Below are positions 43,087-51,826 of a DNA stretch of 64,000 bases, piece by piece. Where the stretch lies: positions 1-64,000 of the forward strand of contig JBFMEX010000068.1 in the NCBI GenBank assembly GCA_040752215.1. The letters run 5' to 3'. The number at the start of each line of letters is the position of its first letter. The first letter of the stretch is position 1. A model generated the notes under the pieces. It saw only the letters and a program-made list of their open reading frames with translations. It did not search any database and was not told where the DNA came from. This stretch comes from JBFMEX01 sp040752215 (lineage in GTDB: Bacteria; Pseudomonadota; Alphaproteobacteria; Rhizobiales; Hyphomicrobiaceae). The translations under genes and the position numbers were made by a program.

Positions 43087-43899
43087 ATGCGGGTCATGGC
43101 CACTGCTGCCGACACCCCCTATCGCGCCAGCCCCGAGCACCCCTCGGCGGCCCGGCCCGAAACCGTCCGCAACGTCGACCGCGACCAGGTCGACCGCTTT
43201 GCCGCGATGGCCGCCGAATGGTGGGACACGAGCGGCAAGTTCCGCCCCCTGCACCAGATCGGCCCGGCTCGCCTCGCCTTCGTGCGCGAGGCGCTGATCG
43301 CCCACTTCGGCCTGTCGGCGCACTCGCTGCGACCACTGACCGGCCTCGCCGTGCTCGACATCGGCTGCGGCGGCGGGCTGATCGCCGAGCCGCTCGCCCG
43401 CTTGGGCGCCAACGTCACCGGTCTCGATCCCGCACCCGAGAGTATTGCCGTCGCCGAGGCCCACGCCGCTGCCCAGGGGCTCGGGGTGGCCTACCGCGCC
43501 GGCATGGTGGAGGACGTGGCCGACGCCTGGGCGGGACGCTACGACGCCGTGCTGGCGCTCGAGGTCGTAGAGCACGTCCCCGATGTCGGCGCCTTCATCG
43601 CCATGGCAGCCGGCCTCCTCCGCCCTGGCGGCCTCTTGATCCTCTCGACCATCAACCGCACCGCGAAGTCCTATGCGCTGGCGATCATCGCCGCCGAGTA
43701 CATCCTGCGCTGGCTGCCGCCCGGCACCCACGACTGGGACCGCTTCGTCACCCCCGACGAGCTTGCCACCCACCTCGCCGCCGCCGGCCTTTCAGCACCG
43801 CGCTTCGAGGGCCTCGCCTACGATCCCTTCGCCGACCGCTGGTCGCTCGGCGCCGCGACCGACGTCAACTACATGGCCGCTGCCGCGAAGCCCGATTGA
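43087..43899 (+). CDS. ubiG: Ubiquinone biosynthesis O-methyltransferase
   Basis: The 270-residue SAM enzyme carries out both O-methylations in ubiquinone synthesis. It shows the UbiG start V-D-R-F-A-A-M-A-A-E-W-W-D-T-S-G-K-F-R-P-L-H, the SAM site V-L-D-I-G-C-G-G-G-L (about 96-105), L-E-V-V-E-H-V-P-D and the typical T-I-N-R-T-A-K-S-Y and H-D-W-D-R-F segments. ATG 43087 or 43096 are both usable; a TTG at 43060 is unlikely. Divergence from lysC is the usual order in Rhizobiales. Confidence 0.95.
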   Translation: MRVMATAADTPYRASPEHPSAARPETVRNVDRDQVDRFAAMAAEWWDTSGKFRPLHQIGPARLAFVREALIAHFGLSAHSLRPLTGLAVLDIGCGGGLIAEPLARLGANVTGLDPAPESIAVAEAHAAAQGLGVAYRAGMVEDVADAWAGRYDAVLALEVVEHVPDVGAFIAMAAGLLRPGGLLILSTINRTAKSYALAIIAAEYILRWLPPGTHDWDRFVTPDELATHLAAAGLSAPRFEGLAYDPFADRWSLGAATDVNYMAAAAKPD

Positions 43900-44056
43900 G
43901 CGTGCGAGCGCGCCGGGGTCGAGCCGGACTTGCGGGGGACAAGACCCGATTGCCTGCACCCCACGCGCTGTCTACTCGCGACAAGTGCGCGATCGCGATC
44001 GTCCCCTGAATGCCCACTGCCTTACTGCCCTACGCGCCTTCGGCCCTGCTGCCTCG

Positions 44057-44476
44057 CTACTTCACCCGCGTCCACGTCACCGTTTTGCACCATACGATCA
44101 TCGAGCAGCCCGACAATTCGAGGCTATCCTTGGTCTTGACAGTGGCGGTGCCGGAGTAGGTCTTGCCGTCGGCACGATTGTAGAGCTCGCCCTTCCAGCT
44201 CGCGGGCCCGCTCGGCGAGGCCCCGGACATGATCGCGAGGCCGAGAATGGACCTGTTGCGCTTCATCGGATCGGGGTTCTTGTCGTCGGTTTTCTGTCCG
44301 TCCTCGACCCGAACGATCCTGGCGCAAAGTGCGTCGCCGCAGCGGTACATCTCGACGTGGCTGCCGTTCTCCGGGTGGCGCCAGATGCCGAATACGTCAT
44401 CGGCGCTCTGCGCCGCGGCGAGCGTGCTGGCGAAAAGCATGAGGGCGGCGGCCGTCGCCAGGGTCGATCGCATCAT
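44057..44476 (-). CDS. DUF2147-type secreted protein
   Basis: The 139-residue product has a signal peptide (about 1-22, ending L-A-A-A-Q) and then D-V-F-G-I-W-R-H-P-E-N-G-S-H-V-E-M-Y-R-C-G-D-A-L-C-A-R-I-V, K-T-D-D-K-N-P-D-P and G-K-x-Y-S-G-T-A-T-V, which is the DUF2147 pattern of small periplasmic proteins. The function is unknown. Two or more Cys pairs could form disulfides. GGAG lies six bases before ATG 44476. It is convergent with ubiG. Confidence 0.8.
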   Translation of the reverse strand: MMRSTLATAAALMLFASTLAAAQSADDVFGIWRHPENGSHVEMYRCGDALCARIVRVEDGQKTDDKNPDPMKRNRSILGLAIMSGASPSGPASWKGELYNRADGKTYSGTATVKTKDSLELSGCSMIVWCKTVTWTRVK

Positions 44477-44615
44477 CGAGGTCTCCAAGATCCGCGTTCT
44501 CCTCCCGCCCGACGGTTGCGAATTCTTGCCGGCCGAATTACGGCGTCGAGAGCGGGCTGGTAGAATACCACCGCTAGTGGGACACGCACGCGGACCGCGC
44601 GCAAGGGAGAACCGA

Positions 44616-45584
44616 GTGAGGAGGACCGAAGCGACAATTCGCTCACTCGGTGTCCTCGCACTTGCACTATTCCTGCTGCAAAGCAGCAAGGCCGATGCCG
44701 GCCCGAACTGGGTCGTCGCAATTGATCGCCCGGTGGCGATTGCCGGCATCGCCCCGCTCGAGCGATGGGCCCAGGTGCTGTCGTCGCTGTCCGGCGGGGA
44801 CCTCGCCTTGTCGCTCGAGCGCCAGGCGGAGTCGGTCTCGGCGCGGCGCATAAAGAGCGAGGTGCGCTCGGGCCGCTACGCTTGCGGTGTGATCGATGTC
44901 GGAGCGCTGTCCCGCGAGGGGGCAATATATGGCGCCGCAGAGATTCCGTTCCTGACCACCGACGAGCATGACCTCGCCCGATTGTTCGACCGTTGGCGGC
45001 CGATGCTCGAGCGGCGGCTCGCCGAGGACGGGTTGAAGCTCGTCATGCTGCTGCCCGGCGCGCCGCGCGGACTCCTCGCCCCGCCCGGCATACGTCGCAT
45101 CGGCGATCTCGCCGCGCTCTCGGTGGTCGCTCCGGGCGCTGCCGGCGCGCGTCTTATCGAGCTGATCGGCGCACACCCCGCAACAGAGCAGGCCGACGCC
45201 GCCTTCGTCAGCCTGGCCGAGGCGCGGCGCCGGCCGCGACAGCTGCCGCGACCGGTGTTGATGCCGCTCGAGGGCTGGCGCGGAGCCGTCGCGGTCGTCT
45301 GCGGCGCGGCGCTGATCGACGCGCTGCCGACACCGGAGCGGGCCGAGATGCTGGCGGCAGCACTCGACATCGAGGATGCGGCTTGGCAGCCCGTTGGCGC
45401 GGACGAGGCGGAGCTTAGGGCCGATGCGCCGGCTGGCGATGGTGAGACGATCGAGGTGGTGGCGCCCGCGCGCGGGCTGGTGACCGGATTGGCCCGGATC
45501 GGTGCGCAAATGGCGCGCGAATGGGCCATTGGCGCTGGCGCGGACGGGATGGAGCTGATCGCCGGGTTCGATCAACCCAATTGA
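44616..45584 (+). CDS. Periplasmic protein resembling TRAP-type (DctP) solute-binding proteins
   Basis: The 322-residue product begins at GTG with an AGGGAGA site before it, and has a signal peptide ending near K-A-D-A. The mature part looks like a weak DctP homologue: an opening strand with a substrate helix (P-L-E-R-W-A-Q-V-L-S-S-L-S-G-G-D-L), E-I-P-F-L-T-T-D-E-H-D-L-A-R-L-F near 100-115, and P-P-G-I-R-R-I-G-D-L-A-A-L-S-V-V in the hinge region. No TRAP membrane subunits (DctQ, DctM) are nearby, so it may be an orphan binding protein or have another role. Confidence 0.6.
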   Translation: MRRTEATIRSLGVLALALFLLQSSKADAGPNWVVAIDRPVAIAGIAPLERWAQVLSSLSGGDLALSLERQAESVSARRIKSEVRSGRYACGVIDVGALSREGAIYGAAEIPFLTTDEHDLARLFDRWRPMLERRLAEDGLKLVMLLPGAPRGLLAPPGIRRIGDLAALSVVAPGAAGARLIELIGAHPATEQADAAFVSLAEARRRPRQLPRPVLMPLEGWRGAVAVVCGAALIDALPTPERAEMLAAALDIEDAAWQPVGADEAELRADAPAGDGETIEVVAPARGLVTGLARIGAQMAREWAIGAGADGMELIAGFDQPN

Positions 45585-45633
45585 GCGCGAACGCGCCGCA
45601 GCCGGACACCGCGATCGGCGGCCGTTCGGCGTA

Positions 45634-45762
45634 TCAGCGTGGTACGAAAGCGTGTGCCGTCGCTGCGACGGAGGTCGAAAGGAGCAGATCGTCGGCGCGA
45701 ACGCCACCGGTCCAGATCGCCAGCACTGCCGCGACCGCGATCGCCAACAGAAGACCCTTCAT
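45634..45762 (-). CDS. Very small secreted or membrane protein
   Basis: The 42-residue reading starts after a GGGGAGGG site and consists of K-G-L-L-L-A-I-A-V-A-A-V-L-A-I-W-T-G-G-V-R-A, a likely signal peptide or membrane segment, plus about 20 residues. The strong ribosome site is the main support. No family is recognised. Confidence 0.4.
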   Translation of the reverse strand: MKGLLLAIAVAAVLAIWTGGVRADDLLLSTSVAATAHAFVPR

Positions 45763-45936
45763 GGACGCACCCTCCCCACTTGCGGCCGTGGCGGGCCGCC
45801 GTAGTTCCTCGCTTCCACCCAAACCATCCGACAGCGCCTCTCCAGACACCTGAGGCGATCTTCAGTCGAGCCCCGCAACCCACGCGGACCCGCTTGCTAA
45901 GACTTTCGTTTAAGGTGCGACCTTTGGCCGTCACCG

Positions 45937-46215
45937 TCAAACAGAACTTGCTCCGGCGATACACTCAGTCGCGCAATTAGCTGTGGACGAGCTGCGGACG
46001 ATCCGTGCCCGCCAGCCGACCAGCACCGTCGCGGCCACCACGACGGCGCGCACGATCTCCGCTACACCGACCGCCTCGCCGAGCAACGCCGCTGCCAGCA
46101 GGCCGGCGAGAAGCGCGCGTCCAAACGCGACCGCCCAGGCGTCGAGACGAGCGGCCGCGAGCCGCGTCGCCGGAAGGGTCACTCCGCACACGACGACGCT
46201 GGTGAGACCGAGCAC
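45937..46215 (-). pseudogene. EamA-type transporter remnant with internal deletion
   Basis: The reading joins two parts of an EamA (drug/metabolite) transporter. L-G-L-T-S-V-V-V-C-G-V-T-L-P-A-T-R-L-A-A-A-R-L-D-A-W-A-V-A-F-G-R-A resembles the first membrane segments, and L-G-E-A-V-G-V-A-E-I-V-R-A-V-V-V-A-A-T-V-L-V-G-W-R-A resembles the last. About 200 residues that normally lie between are missing, and the seam is inside A-L-L-G-E. The start region also lacks a good start codon: in-frame coding seems to begin before the GTG at 46215, and a neighbouring frame reads M-G-E-R-E-R-S-E-R-W-V. It is most likely a non-functional remnant. Confidence 0.6.
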
Positions 46216-46390
46216 GAGTCGTGCTCCGCCGGCGCAACCCAGCGCTCACTGCGCTCGCGCTCGCCCATCTCGACGTCGGGCTCCTCTGTGGCGTCGCACC
46301 CCGGCAGATTGCAGCCAGCCACTTTGGCAGCAACCCTGGTGCGGCCGGCAATCGCCTTCAACTCAGGCGCGAAAGCCGCTATGGGAAGGC

Positions 46391-47134
46391 ATGATCTGGC
46401 ATCGTCTGAAGTCGTGGCTCGGACTGGGCGAAGGCGGCGCGGTGCGCAACGCCGTCGAGACGCTGTGGTCGGGCATGGGCCTCGACCGCCACAGCGAGCG
46501 CACACCCGCCCACCAGCGCACCGCATTCACCATCGCCTTCGTCGCCCTCGCCGCAAAGATGACCAAGGCCGATGGCGTCACCGTCGGCGCCGAGCTCGAA
46601 GCGTTCGAACGCTGCTTCCACGTGCCGCCGGCCGAGCGCGACAACATCCGCCGCGTGTTCAACCTCGCTAAGCAGGACACCGCCGGCTACGAGCGCTACG
46701 CCGCCCAGCTCGCCAAACTGCTGTCCGACGATCGCAAGCTCCTGATCGACGTGTTCGAGTGCCTGTTCCACGTCGCCTCGGCCGACGGCCTGCTGCACGA
46801 TGCCGAGGCCGGCTTCCTCGAGGAGGTTGCGCGCCAGTTCGCGCTGTCGGAGGTCGAGTACCAGCGCGTGCGCCGGCTGTTCGTGATTGACCCCGATGAC
46901 CCCTACCGCGTGCTCGGCCTCGAGCCCGGCGTCAGCGACGAGGCGCTGAAGGCCCGCCATCGCGAGCTAGTGCGCGAGAACCACCCCGATACGCTGGCCG
47001 CCGACGGCGTGCCCGAGGAGTATCGCGTCTACGCCGACCGCAAGCTCGCCCACATCAATGCCGCTTATGACCGCATCCGCACCGAGCGCGGATTGAAGCG
47101 CGCCCAGCCCTTCGGCGAGGAAGCCGCGCGATGA
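46391..47134 (+). CDS. DjlA-like protein with TerB and J domains
   Basis: The 247-residue protein has a TerB-type helical domain (about 40-165; A-F-V-A-L-A-A-K-M-T-K-A-D-G and H-V-A-S-A-D-G-L-L-H-D-A-E) and a C-terminal J domain with the H-P-D motif in R-E-L-V-R-E-N-H-P-D-T-L. It lacks the N-terminal membrane segment of E. coli DjlA, which is usual in alphaproteobacteria. J domains stimulate DnaK. The ATGA overlap with the amidase gene suggests an operon. No firm start site is visible beyond a GGAAGG just before ATG 46391. Confidence 0.88.
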   Translation: MIWHRLKSWLGLGEGGAVRNAVETLWSGMGLDRHSERTPAHQRTAFTIAFVALAAKMTKADGVTVGAELEAFERCFHVPPAERDNIRRVFNLAKQDTAGYERYAAQLAKLLSDDRKLLIDVFECLFHVASADGLLHDAEAGFLEEVARQFALSEVEYQRVRRLFVIDPDDPYRVLGLEPGVSDEALKARHRELVRENHPDTLAADGVPEEYRVYADRKLAHINAAYDRIRTERGLKRAQPFGEEAAR

Positions 47135-47901
47135 TCACGGCGCCCGACAGTCCGCTGGTCGCGGAGATCGTTCCGTCCGGCAACATCGAGGAGCGTAAGC
47201 GCGGCCTCACGCCGACCATCCTGCTGATGCACTACACCGGTCTTCCGACCGCGACCCAGGCGATCGACGTGCTCCGCGACCCGAGGAGCAAGGTCTCCTG
47301 CCACTACGTCGTCGACGAGGCGGGCCGCATCACCCAGATGGTCGCCGAGCGCATGCGCGCCTGGCACGCCGGCCTCTCCCGCTGGCACGGCGAGGAGGAC
47401 ATCAACTCTGCCTCGATCGGCATCGAGATCCACAACCCCGGCCACAACGACGGCTATCCCGATTTCACCGAGCCGCAGATGCGTGCCGTCATCGCGCTCT
47501 CGCTCGACATCGTCACCCGCCACCGCATTCGGCCCGAGCGTATCCTGGCCCACTCCGACGTGGCGCCGGCGCGCAAGACCGATCCGGGCGAGAGGTTCGA
47601 CTGGCGCCGCCTGGCCGCCGAGGGCCTCGGCCACTGGGTCGAGCCCGAGCCGGCGAGCAAGCGCGACAAGGGCCTCGGCTTCGGCACCTCCGGGCCGCTG
47701 GTTGCCGAGGTGCAACGCCTGCTCCGACGCTACGGGTACGGCGTCGAGGAGCACGGCGAACTCGACGAGCTGACGGGGTGCGTGCTGCGCGCGTTCCAGC
47801 TCCATTTCCGCCCGGAGCGGGTCGACGGACGCATCGACCAGTCGACGATCACCACCCTCGAGCGCCTGCTGGCGGCGCTTCCTGCCCCGCTCGTCGCCTG
47901 A
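47131..47901 (+). CDS. N-acetylmuramoyl-L-alanine amidase with peptidoglycan-binding domain
   Basis: The 256-residue protein is of the amidase_2 / AmiD-AmpD class. Zinc-site and catalytic segments are L-L-M-H-Y-T-G (His near 34), I-G-I-E-I-H-N-P-G and I-L-A-H-S-D-V-A-P-A-R-K-T-D-P-G. The C-terminus (about 190-250) is a peptidoglycan-binding repeat (V-A-E-V-Q-R-L-L-R-R-Y-G-Y-G-V). It cuts the bond between N-acetylmuramic acid and L-Ala. No signal peptide is obvious, so it may be a cytoplasmic recycling enzyme or exported by an unseen route. It is coupled to the DjlA-like gene. Confidence 0.88.
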   Translation: MITAPDSPLVAEIVPSGNIEERKRGLTPTILLMHYTGLPTATQAIDVLRDPRSKVSCHYVVDEAGRITQMVAERMRAWHAGLSRWHGEEDINSASIGIEIHNPGHNDGYPDFTEPQMRAVIALSLDIVTRHRIRPERILAHSDVAPARKTDPGERFDWRRLAAEGLGHWVEPEPASKRDKGLGFGTSGPLVAEVQRLLRRYGYGVEEHGELDELTGCVLRAFQLHFRPERVDGRIDQSTITTLERLLAALPAPLVA

Positions 47902-47955
47902 GCAGCCGGCCGCGGCGGGCTTGACGGGCGCGCATCCGCCACCCTTATTGAGGTC

Positions 47956-48378
<423 letters not shown>

Positions 48379-48383
48379 GCGCA

Positions 48384-48413
48384 AGGGGCCGGGCCCGGGA
48401 GGCTCCGGCCCCT
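48384..48413 (+). terminator. Terminator hairpin after rnpB
   Basis: AGGGGCCGG (48384-48392) pairs with CCGGCCCCT (48405-48413), followed by CTCGCTCT with few T residues. Placement directly after the RNA 3' end supports it. Confidence 0.6.
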
Positions 48414-48539
48414 CTCGCTCTACCGAGGCACGAGGACGTGCCGGGTCCCCGGTTTCCGGGTTGCCGGCGGCGCGGCCGATTTGGCAAGATCGCCGGCGAG
48501 GGAGTCGCCGCCCCGGCGACCGCAAGCAGGACAACCATC

Positions 48540-48878
48540 ATGAGAATTGCCGTCTTGGTCGCCGCCGCTTCGGCGCCGATCGTCGTTGGTGCCACTGGCG
48601 CCGTGGCTCAGATCGCCGGGTTTTTCGCCGACCCCGCCGCCGGTCGCGAGGTGGCCGAGCGCCTCTGCTCGAACTGCCACGCGGTCGGTCCCAACGCCCA
48701 ATCGGCGCGCGGCGACGTGCCGCCGTTCGGCACCATCGCCCGGCTTCCCGATCAGACGCCGGAGCGGCTCGCCGGCAAGATCATCATTCCCCACCCCTCG
48801 ATGCCCAACGTGCAGCTGACCATCGATGAGATCCGCAACATCGTCGCCTACATCCTCTCGCTCAAAGAGGGGAATTGA
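48540..48878 (+). CDS. Small monoheme c-type cytochrome
   Basis: The 112-residue protein has a signal peptide ending near G-A-V-A-Q, one heme site C-S-N-C-H (about 43-47) and a candidate axial Met in H-P-S-M-P-N near 87, then an amphipathic helix I-R-N-I-V-A-Y-I-L-S-L. This is a class I cytochrome c, probably a periplasmic electron carrier. It could serve the SoxCD-like enzyme or another oxidase, but they are 35 kb apart. AGGA lies 9 bases upstream of ATG 48540. Confidence 0.88.
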   Translation: MRIAVLVAAASAPIVVGATGAVAQIAGFFADPAAGREVAERLCSNCHAVGPNAQSARGDVPPFGTIARLPDQTPERLAGKIIIPHPSMPNVQLTIDEIRNIVAYILSLKEGN

Positions 48879-49137
48879 TGCCGGCGCGCGAAAGTTTCGA
48901 CCTGTTGCCAGCGCCAATCAGCGTGCCGGTATTTCGTTTCGTTGCGCGCGGCGACTCTCGTTCTCAGAGCCGACCGCTGCGCGCGGCCAGCGACTGCGGA
49001 GCTCGAAATTTTCGATCGTGGCTATGCCCTCCTGTAACCATTAGTTGCAGTTTGATTCCGCCCGACACGCTCCGCGCGATATGTAGTGACCTCAGGGTCA
49101 ACGAGGCGTTAGCGCCTGCATCGCGTCAGGAGGCGTC

Positions 49138-49386
49138 ATGTCGGTCATCGCGAGTACGATCGGCGGGGTCGTGCTCGCCGCCACCTTCACCCTCTATCCG
49201 GGCAAGAAGGCCACCGACGCCCGCGTCGAGGCGATCACGGACCGCGGCCCGATCAAGAAGCTGATCGTGCGCTGCCCGGTCGGCACCGCCATCATCACCT
49301 ACTCGCCGGTGGAGCGGCTCTATTGCACGCCGCAGTTGCGCTGCATGGCCGACATGGAGACGGTGATCGCCCGCACTTGCCGGTAG
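49138..49386 (+). CDS. Small protein of unknown function, probably exported
   Basis: The 82-residue product starts after a perfect AGGAGG and has a hydrophobic N-terminal stretch (I-A-S-T-I-G-G-V-V-L-A-A-T-F-T-L). The remainder has four Cys (V-R-C-P-V, Y-C-T-P-Q-L-R-C, T-C-R), likely two disulfides. No family is recognised. The 259 bases before it contain no other gene that I can support. Confidence 0.6.
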   Translation: MSVIASTIGGVVLAATFTLYPGKKATDARVEAITDRGPIKKLIVRCPVGTAIITYSPVERLYCTPQLRCMADMETVIARTCR

Positions 49387-49402
49387 CTCGGGCCGCGCTC
49401 GC

Positions 49403-50203
49403 TCAGTCAGCAACGCGCCTCGCAAGCACGCTGACGGTCCGGCAAAGCAGCTCCAGATCCTCGGGTCGCGACAGGCGGTGATCGCCGTCCGGGATCTCGA
49501 TCAGCTCGGTCCAGCCGCCCGTCAGCAGCCTCGTCAGCGCACGGGCATGCGCGACCGGGACGTCGACATCCTGCACGCCTTGCAGGATCACCACCGGACG
49601 GCCGGGATCGAACGGCCTGCCGGCGAACAGGTGATTGCGTCCCTCCTCAATGAACCGCCGCGTGATCCGATATGACTCGCCGTACTCCGACGGGAGATCG
49701 TAATAGCCCTGCTCCAGGATCGCGCGCCGTGCCTCTGCGGGAAACTTCTTCCACATCAGCTCCTCGGTCAGATCCCACGCCGGCGCAACCAGCACCAGGC
49801 CTTTAATCCGCCCCGCCTCATCCGCGCGCTGCAGCATCATCCTGCGCAACAGCAGCAGCGCGACGTGCGCTCCGGTCGACGAGCCGAGCACGATCTGCGG
49901 CCCGCGCGTCAGTTGCGTGAGCACCGCTTCCGCCTCCTCGACCCAGTCGCCGATCGTCGCCTCCTCGAAGCGTCCGCCGGAGCGACCATGGCCCGAGTAG
50001 TCGAACCGCGTCATGGCGAGACCTTGCTCGGCCGCGTAGCGGGCCAGCATCTCCGCCTTCGTACTCGCCATGTCCGACTTCAAGCCGATCAGCCACACGA
50101 GGCCGAGCCCGTCCGGTCGGCGCGCCGGAGCCGTCAGCGCGGCGATGCGGCGGCGATGTGCGCCCTCGCCGACGTCCAGGAATTGCAGTTCCGTCTCGCC
50201 CAT
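49403..50203 (-). CDS. Alpha/beta hydrolase
   Basis: The 266-residue protein has the alpha/beta hydrolase order: oxyanion region near V-W-L-I-G-L-K-S-D, M-T-R-F-D-Y-S-G-H-G-R-S-G-G, nucleophile Ser in L-G-S-S-T-G-A (about 113), acid Asp in G-V-Q-D-V-D-V-P and His in G-D-H-R-L-S. It is a carboxylesterase/BAAT-like hydrolase of the COG1073/COG1506 kind; the substrate is unknown. It is divergent from the glycosyltransferase gene with a GGGTC-type palindromic region between. Confidence 0.85.
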   Translation of the reverse strand: MGETELQFLDVGEGAHRRRIAALTAPARRPDGLGLVWLIGLKSDMASTKAEMLARYAAEQGLAMTRFDYSGHGRSGGRFEEATIGDWVEEAEAVLTQLTRGPQIVLGSSTGAHVALLLLRRMMLQRADEAGRIKGLVLVAPAWDLTEELMWKKFPAEARRAILEQGYYDLPSEYGESYRITRRFIEEGRNHLFAGRPFDPGRPVVILQGVQDVDVPVAHARALTRLLTGGWTELIEIPDGDHRLSRPEDLELLCRTVSVLARRVAD

Positions 50204-50224
50204 CCTAATAAGCCCCTTCGCTTG

Positions 50225-50276
50225 TCGGGGTCTGATCCGGCGCTCTGAAATAGGGGTTCGGACCCGCAGGTCCGTC
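50225..50276. repeat. Degenerate GGGTC-GACCC palindromic region
   Basis: GGGGTCTGATCC at 50227-50238 and GGGTTCGGACC-CGCA-GGTCCGTCCC near 50253-50277 carry the same core as the palindromes at 30627 and 34761. Here it lies between divergent genes, so it cannot serve as a normal terminator. Confidence 0.45.
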
Positions 50277-50299
50277 CCAGTTGAGACACGAGGTGGGCC

Positions 50300-51499
50300 G
50301 TGGCCCCGACGCGCCCGACCATACTGCAGGTCATCCCCGAGCTCGACACCGGCGGCGCCGAGCGCACCACGATCGAGATCGCAGCGGCGATCACCCGCGC
50401 CGGCGGTCGCGCGCTGGTGCTCTCCGAGGGCGGCCGGCTCGAGGCTGATCTCGCCGCCGCCGGGGGCGAGCTCGTTCGCTGTCCCGCAGGCACCAAGAAC
50501 CCGTTTCGCATGCTGGCCAACGCCGGCCGCATCAGCCGCATCATCGCAGCCGAGAACGTCGATCTCGTCCATGCGCGCAGCCGCGCGCCGGCGTGGAGCG
50601 CGCTGCTCGCCACGCGGCGCACGCGCCGTGCGTTCGTCACCACCTATCACGGCGCCTACAACGAGACCAATGCCGCCAAGAAGGCCTACAACGCGGTGAT
50701 GGCCAAGGGCGACATCACCATCGCCAACTCGCGCTACACAGCCCGCCTCGTCGCCAGCCGCTACGGCACACCCGAGGACCGCCTGCGCGTCGTCTACCGC
50801 GGCGTCGACGGCACCCTGTTCGATCCCGGCGCGATTGCGCCGGCCCGCATCGCGGCGCTGCGCGCTGCGTGGAAGGTCGGCGCCGATGCGCCGCTCATAC
50901 TGCATGCCGCACGCCTGACCGGCTGGAAGGGACAAACCGTCGTCGTCGAGGCGGCGCGGCTGTTGCGCGAGCGGGGCGCACTCGGTGACGCCCACGTCAT
51001 CCTCGCCGGCGACGCGCAGGGCCGCGAGAACTACCGCGAAGGCCTCGCGGCGGCCATCGCCGCTGCCGGGCTCGGTGGGCGCGTGCACCTCGTCGGCCAC
51101 GTCGCCGACATGGCGGCAGCCTTCCGCACGGCACACGTCGCGGTCGTCGCCTCGATCGAGCCGGAAGCCTTCGGCCGCGCCGCGACGGAGGCCGAGGCGG
51201 TGGCCTGTCCGGTGATCGCCACCAGAATAGGCGCACCGCGGGAGACGGTGCTGGCCCCCCCCGACGTCGCACCAGAGGCGGCGACCGGCTGGCTGGTGCC
51301 ACCAGGCAACGCGGCCGCGCTTGCCGACGTGCTCGCCGAGGCGCTGGCACTCTCCGCCGAGTCGCGCGCGGCCATGGGCGAGCGCGCCCGCCGTCACGTG
51401 CTCGCCGCGTTCTCGCTCGCCGCCATGCAGCGCCAGACGCTCGCCGTCTACGACAGCCTGCTCGGCACCCATCTGGCAGAGGCCTTCGAGCGCGCGTAG
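50300..51499 (+). CDS. Glycosyltransferase family 4-type enzyme
   Basis: The 399-residue protein is a GT-B enzyme. The N-terminal domain starts I-L-Q-V-I-P-E-L-D-T-G-G-A-E-R-T-T, and the C-terminal donor domain has L-I-L-H-A-A-R-L-T-G-W-K-G-Q and E-P-E-A-F-G-R-A-A-T-E-A-E-A (the E-x7-E motif). Such enzymes add sugars to lipid carriers or surface polysaccharides. The start is GTG at 50300 with GAGGTGG upstream. No other polysaccharide genes are adjacent, so the acceptor is unknown. Confidence 0.9.
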   Translation: MAPTRPTILQVIPELDTGGAERTTIEIAAAITRAGGRALVLSEGGRLEADLAAAGGELVRCPAGTKNPFRMLANAGRISRIIAAENVDLVHARSRAPAWSALLATRRTRRAFVTTYHGAYNETNAAKKAYNAVMAKGDITIANSRYTARLVASRYGTPEDRLRVVYRGVDGTLFDPGAIAPARIAALRAAWKVGADAPLILHAARLTGWKGQTVVVEAARLLRERGALGDAHVILAGDAQGRENYREGLAAAIAAAGLGGRVHLVGHVADMAAAFRTAHVAVVASIEPEAFGRAATEAEAVACPVIATRIGAPRETVLAPPDVAPEAATGWLVPPGNAAALADVLAEALALSAESRAAMGERARRHVLAAFSLAAMQRQTLAVYDSLLGTHLAEAFERA

Positions 51500-51826
51500 G
51501 CGCCTGGCCTCAGCGAGCCGAGGCATCGGCAGGTTGCTTGGCCCAGCTATCCCTCGCATCCGGTTTTCGCCGTGCCGATTGGACGACTACGGATGACCAA
51601 TCCCCCGCCCGCCACGCCCGCACGAGGCGCGAGCACTTCGCCGAGCGTTGTCAGCGGCACCACCGCATCCCTGTTCCGCGTTGGCGCGCCCTTTGCCGGC
51701 ACCGCGGAGCTGCAACCACCGGGTCCGGGGGCGTTTGCACACATTTGCGAAGCATGACACGCTTCTCGGCAGGGCCTGCATATTGCTGGGCCCCGTTTCC
51801 GGTCCCGGAACGAGCCGGAGTGACAC
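51500..51826. other. Intergenic region before the oxidoreductase gene, no gene seen
   Basis: 327 bases between the glycosyltransferase and the indolepyruvate oxidoreductase genes. No reading frame here has protein-like content with a supported start, and no strong hairpin was noticed. The region probably holds the promoter of the large downstream gene. Confidence 0.5.
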
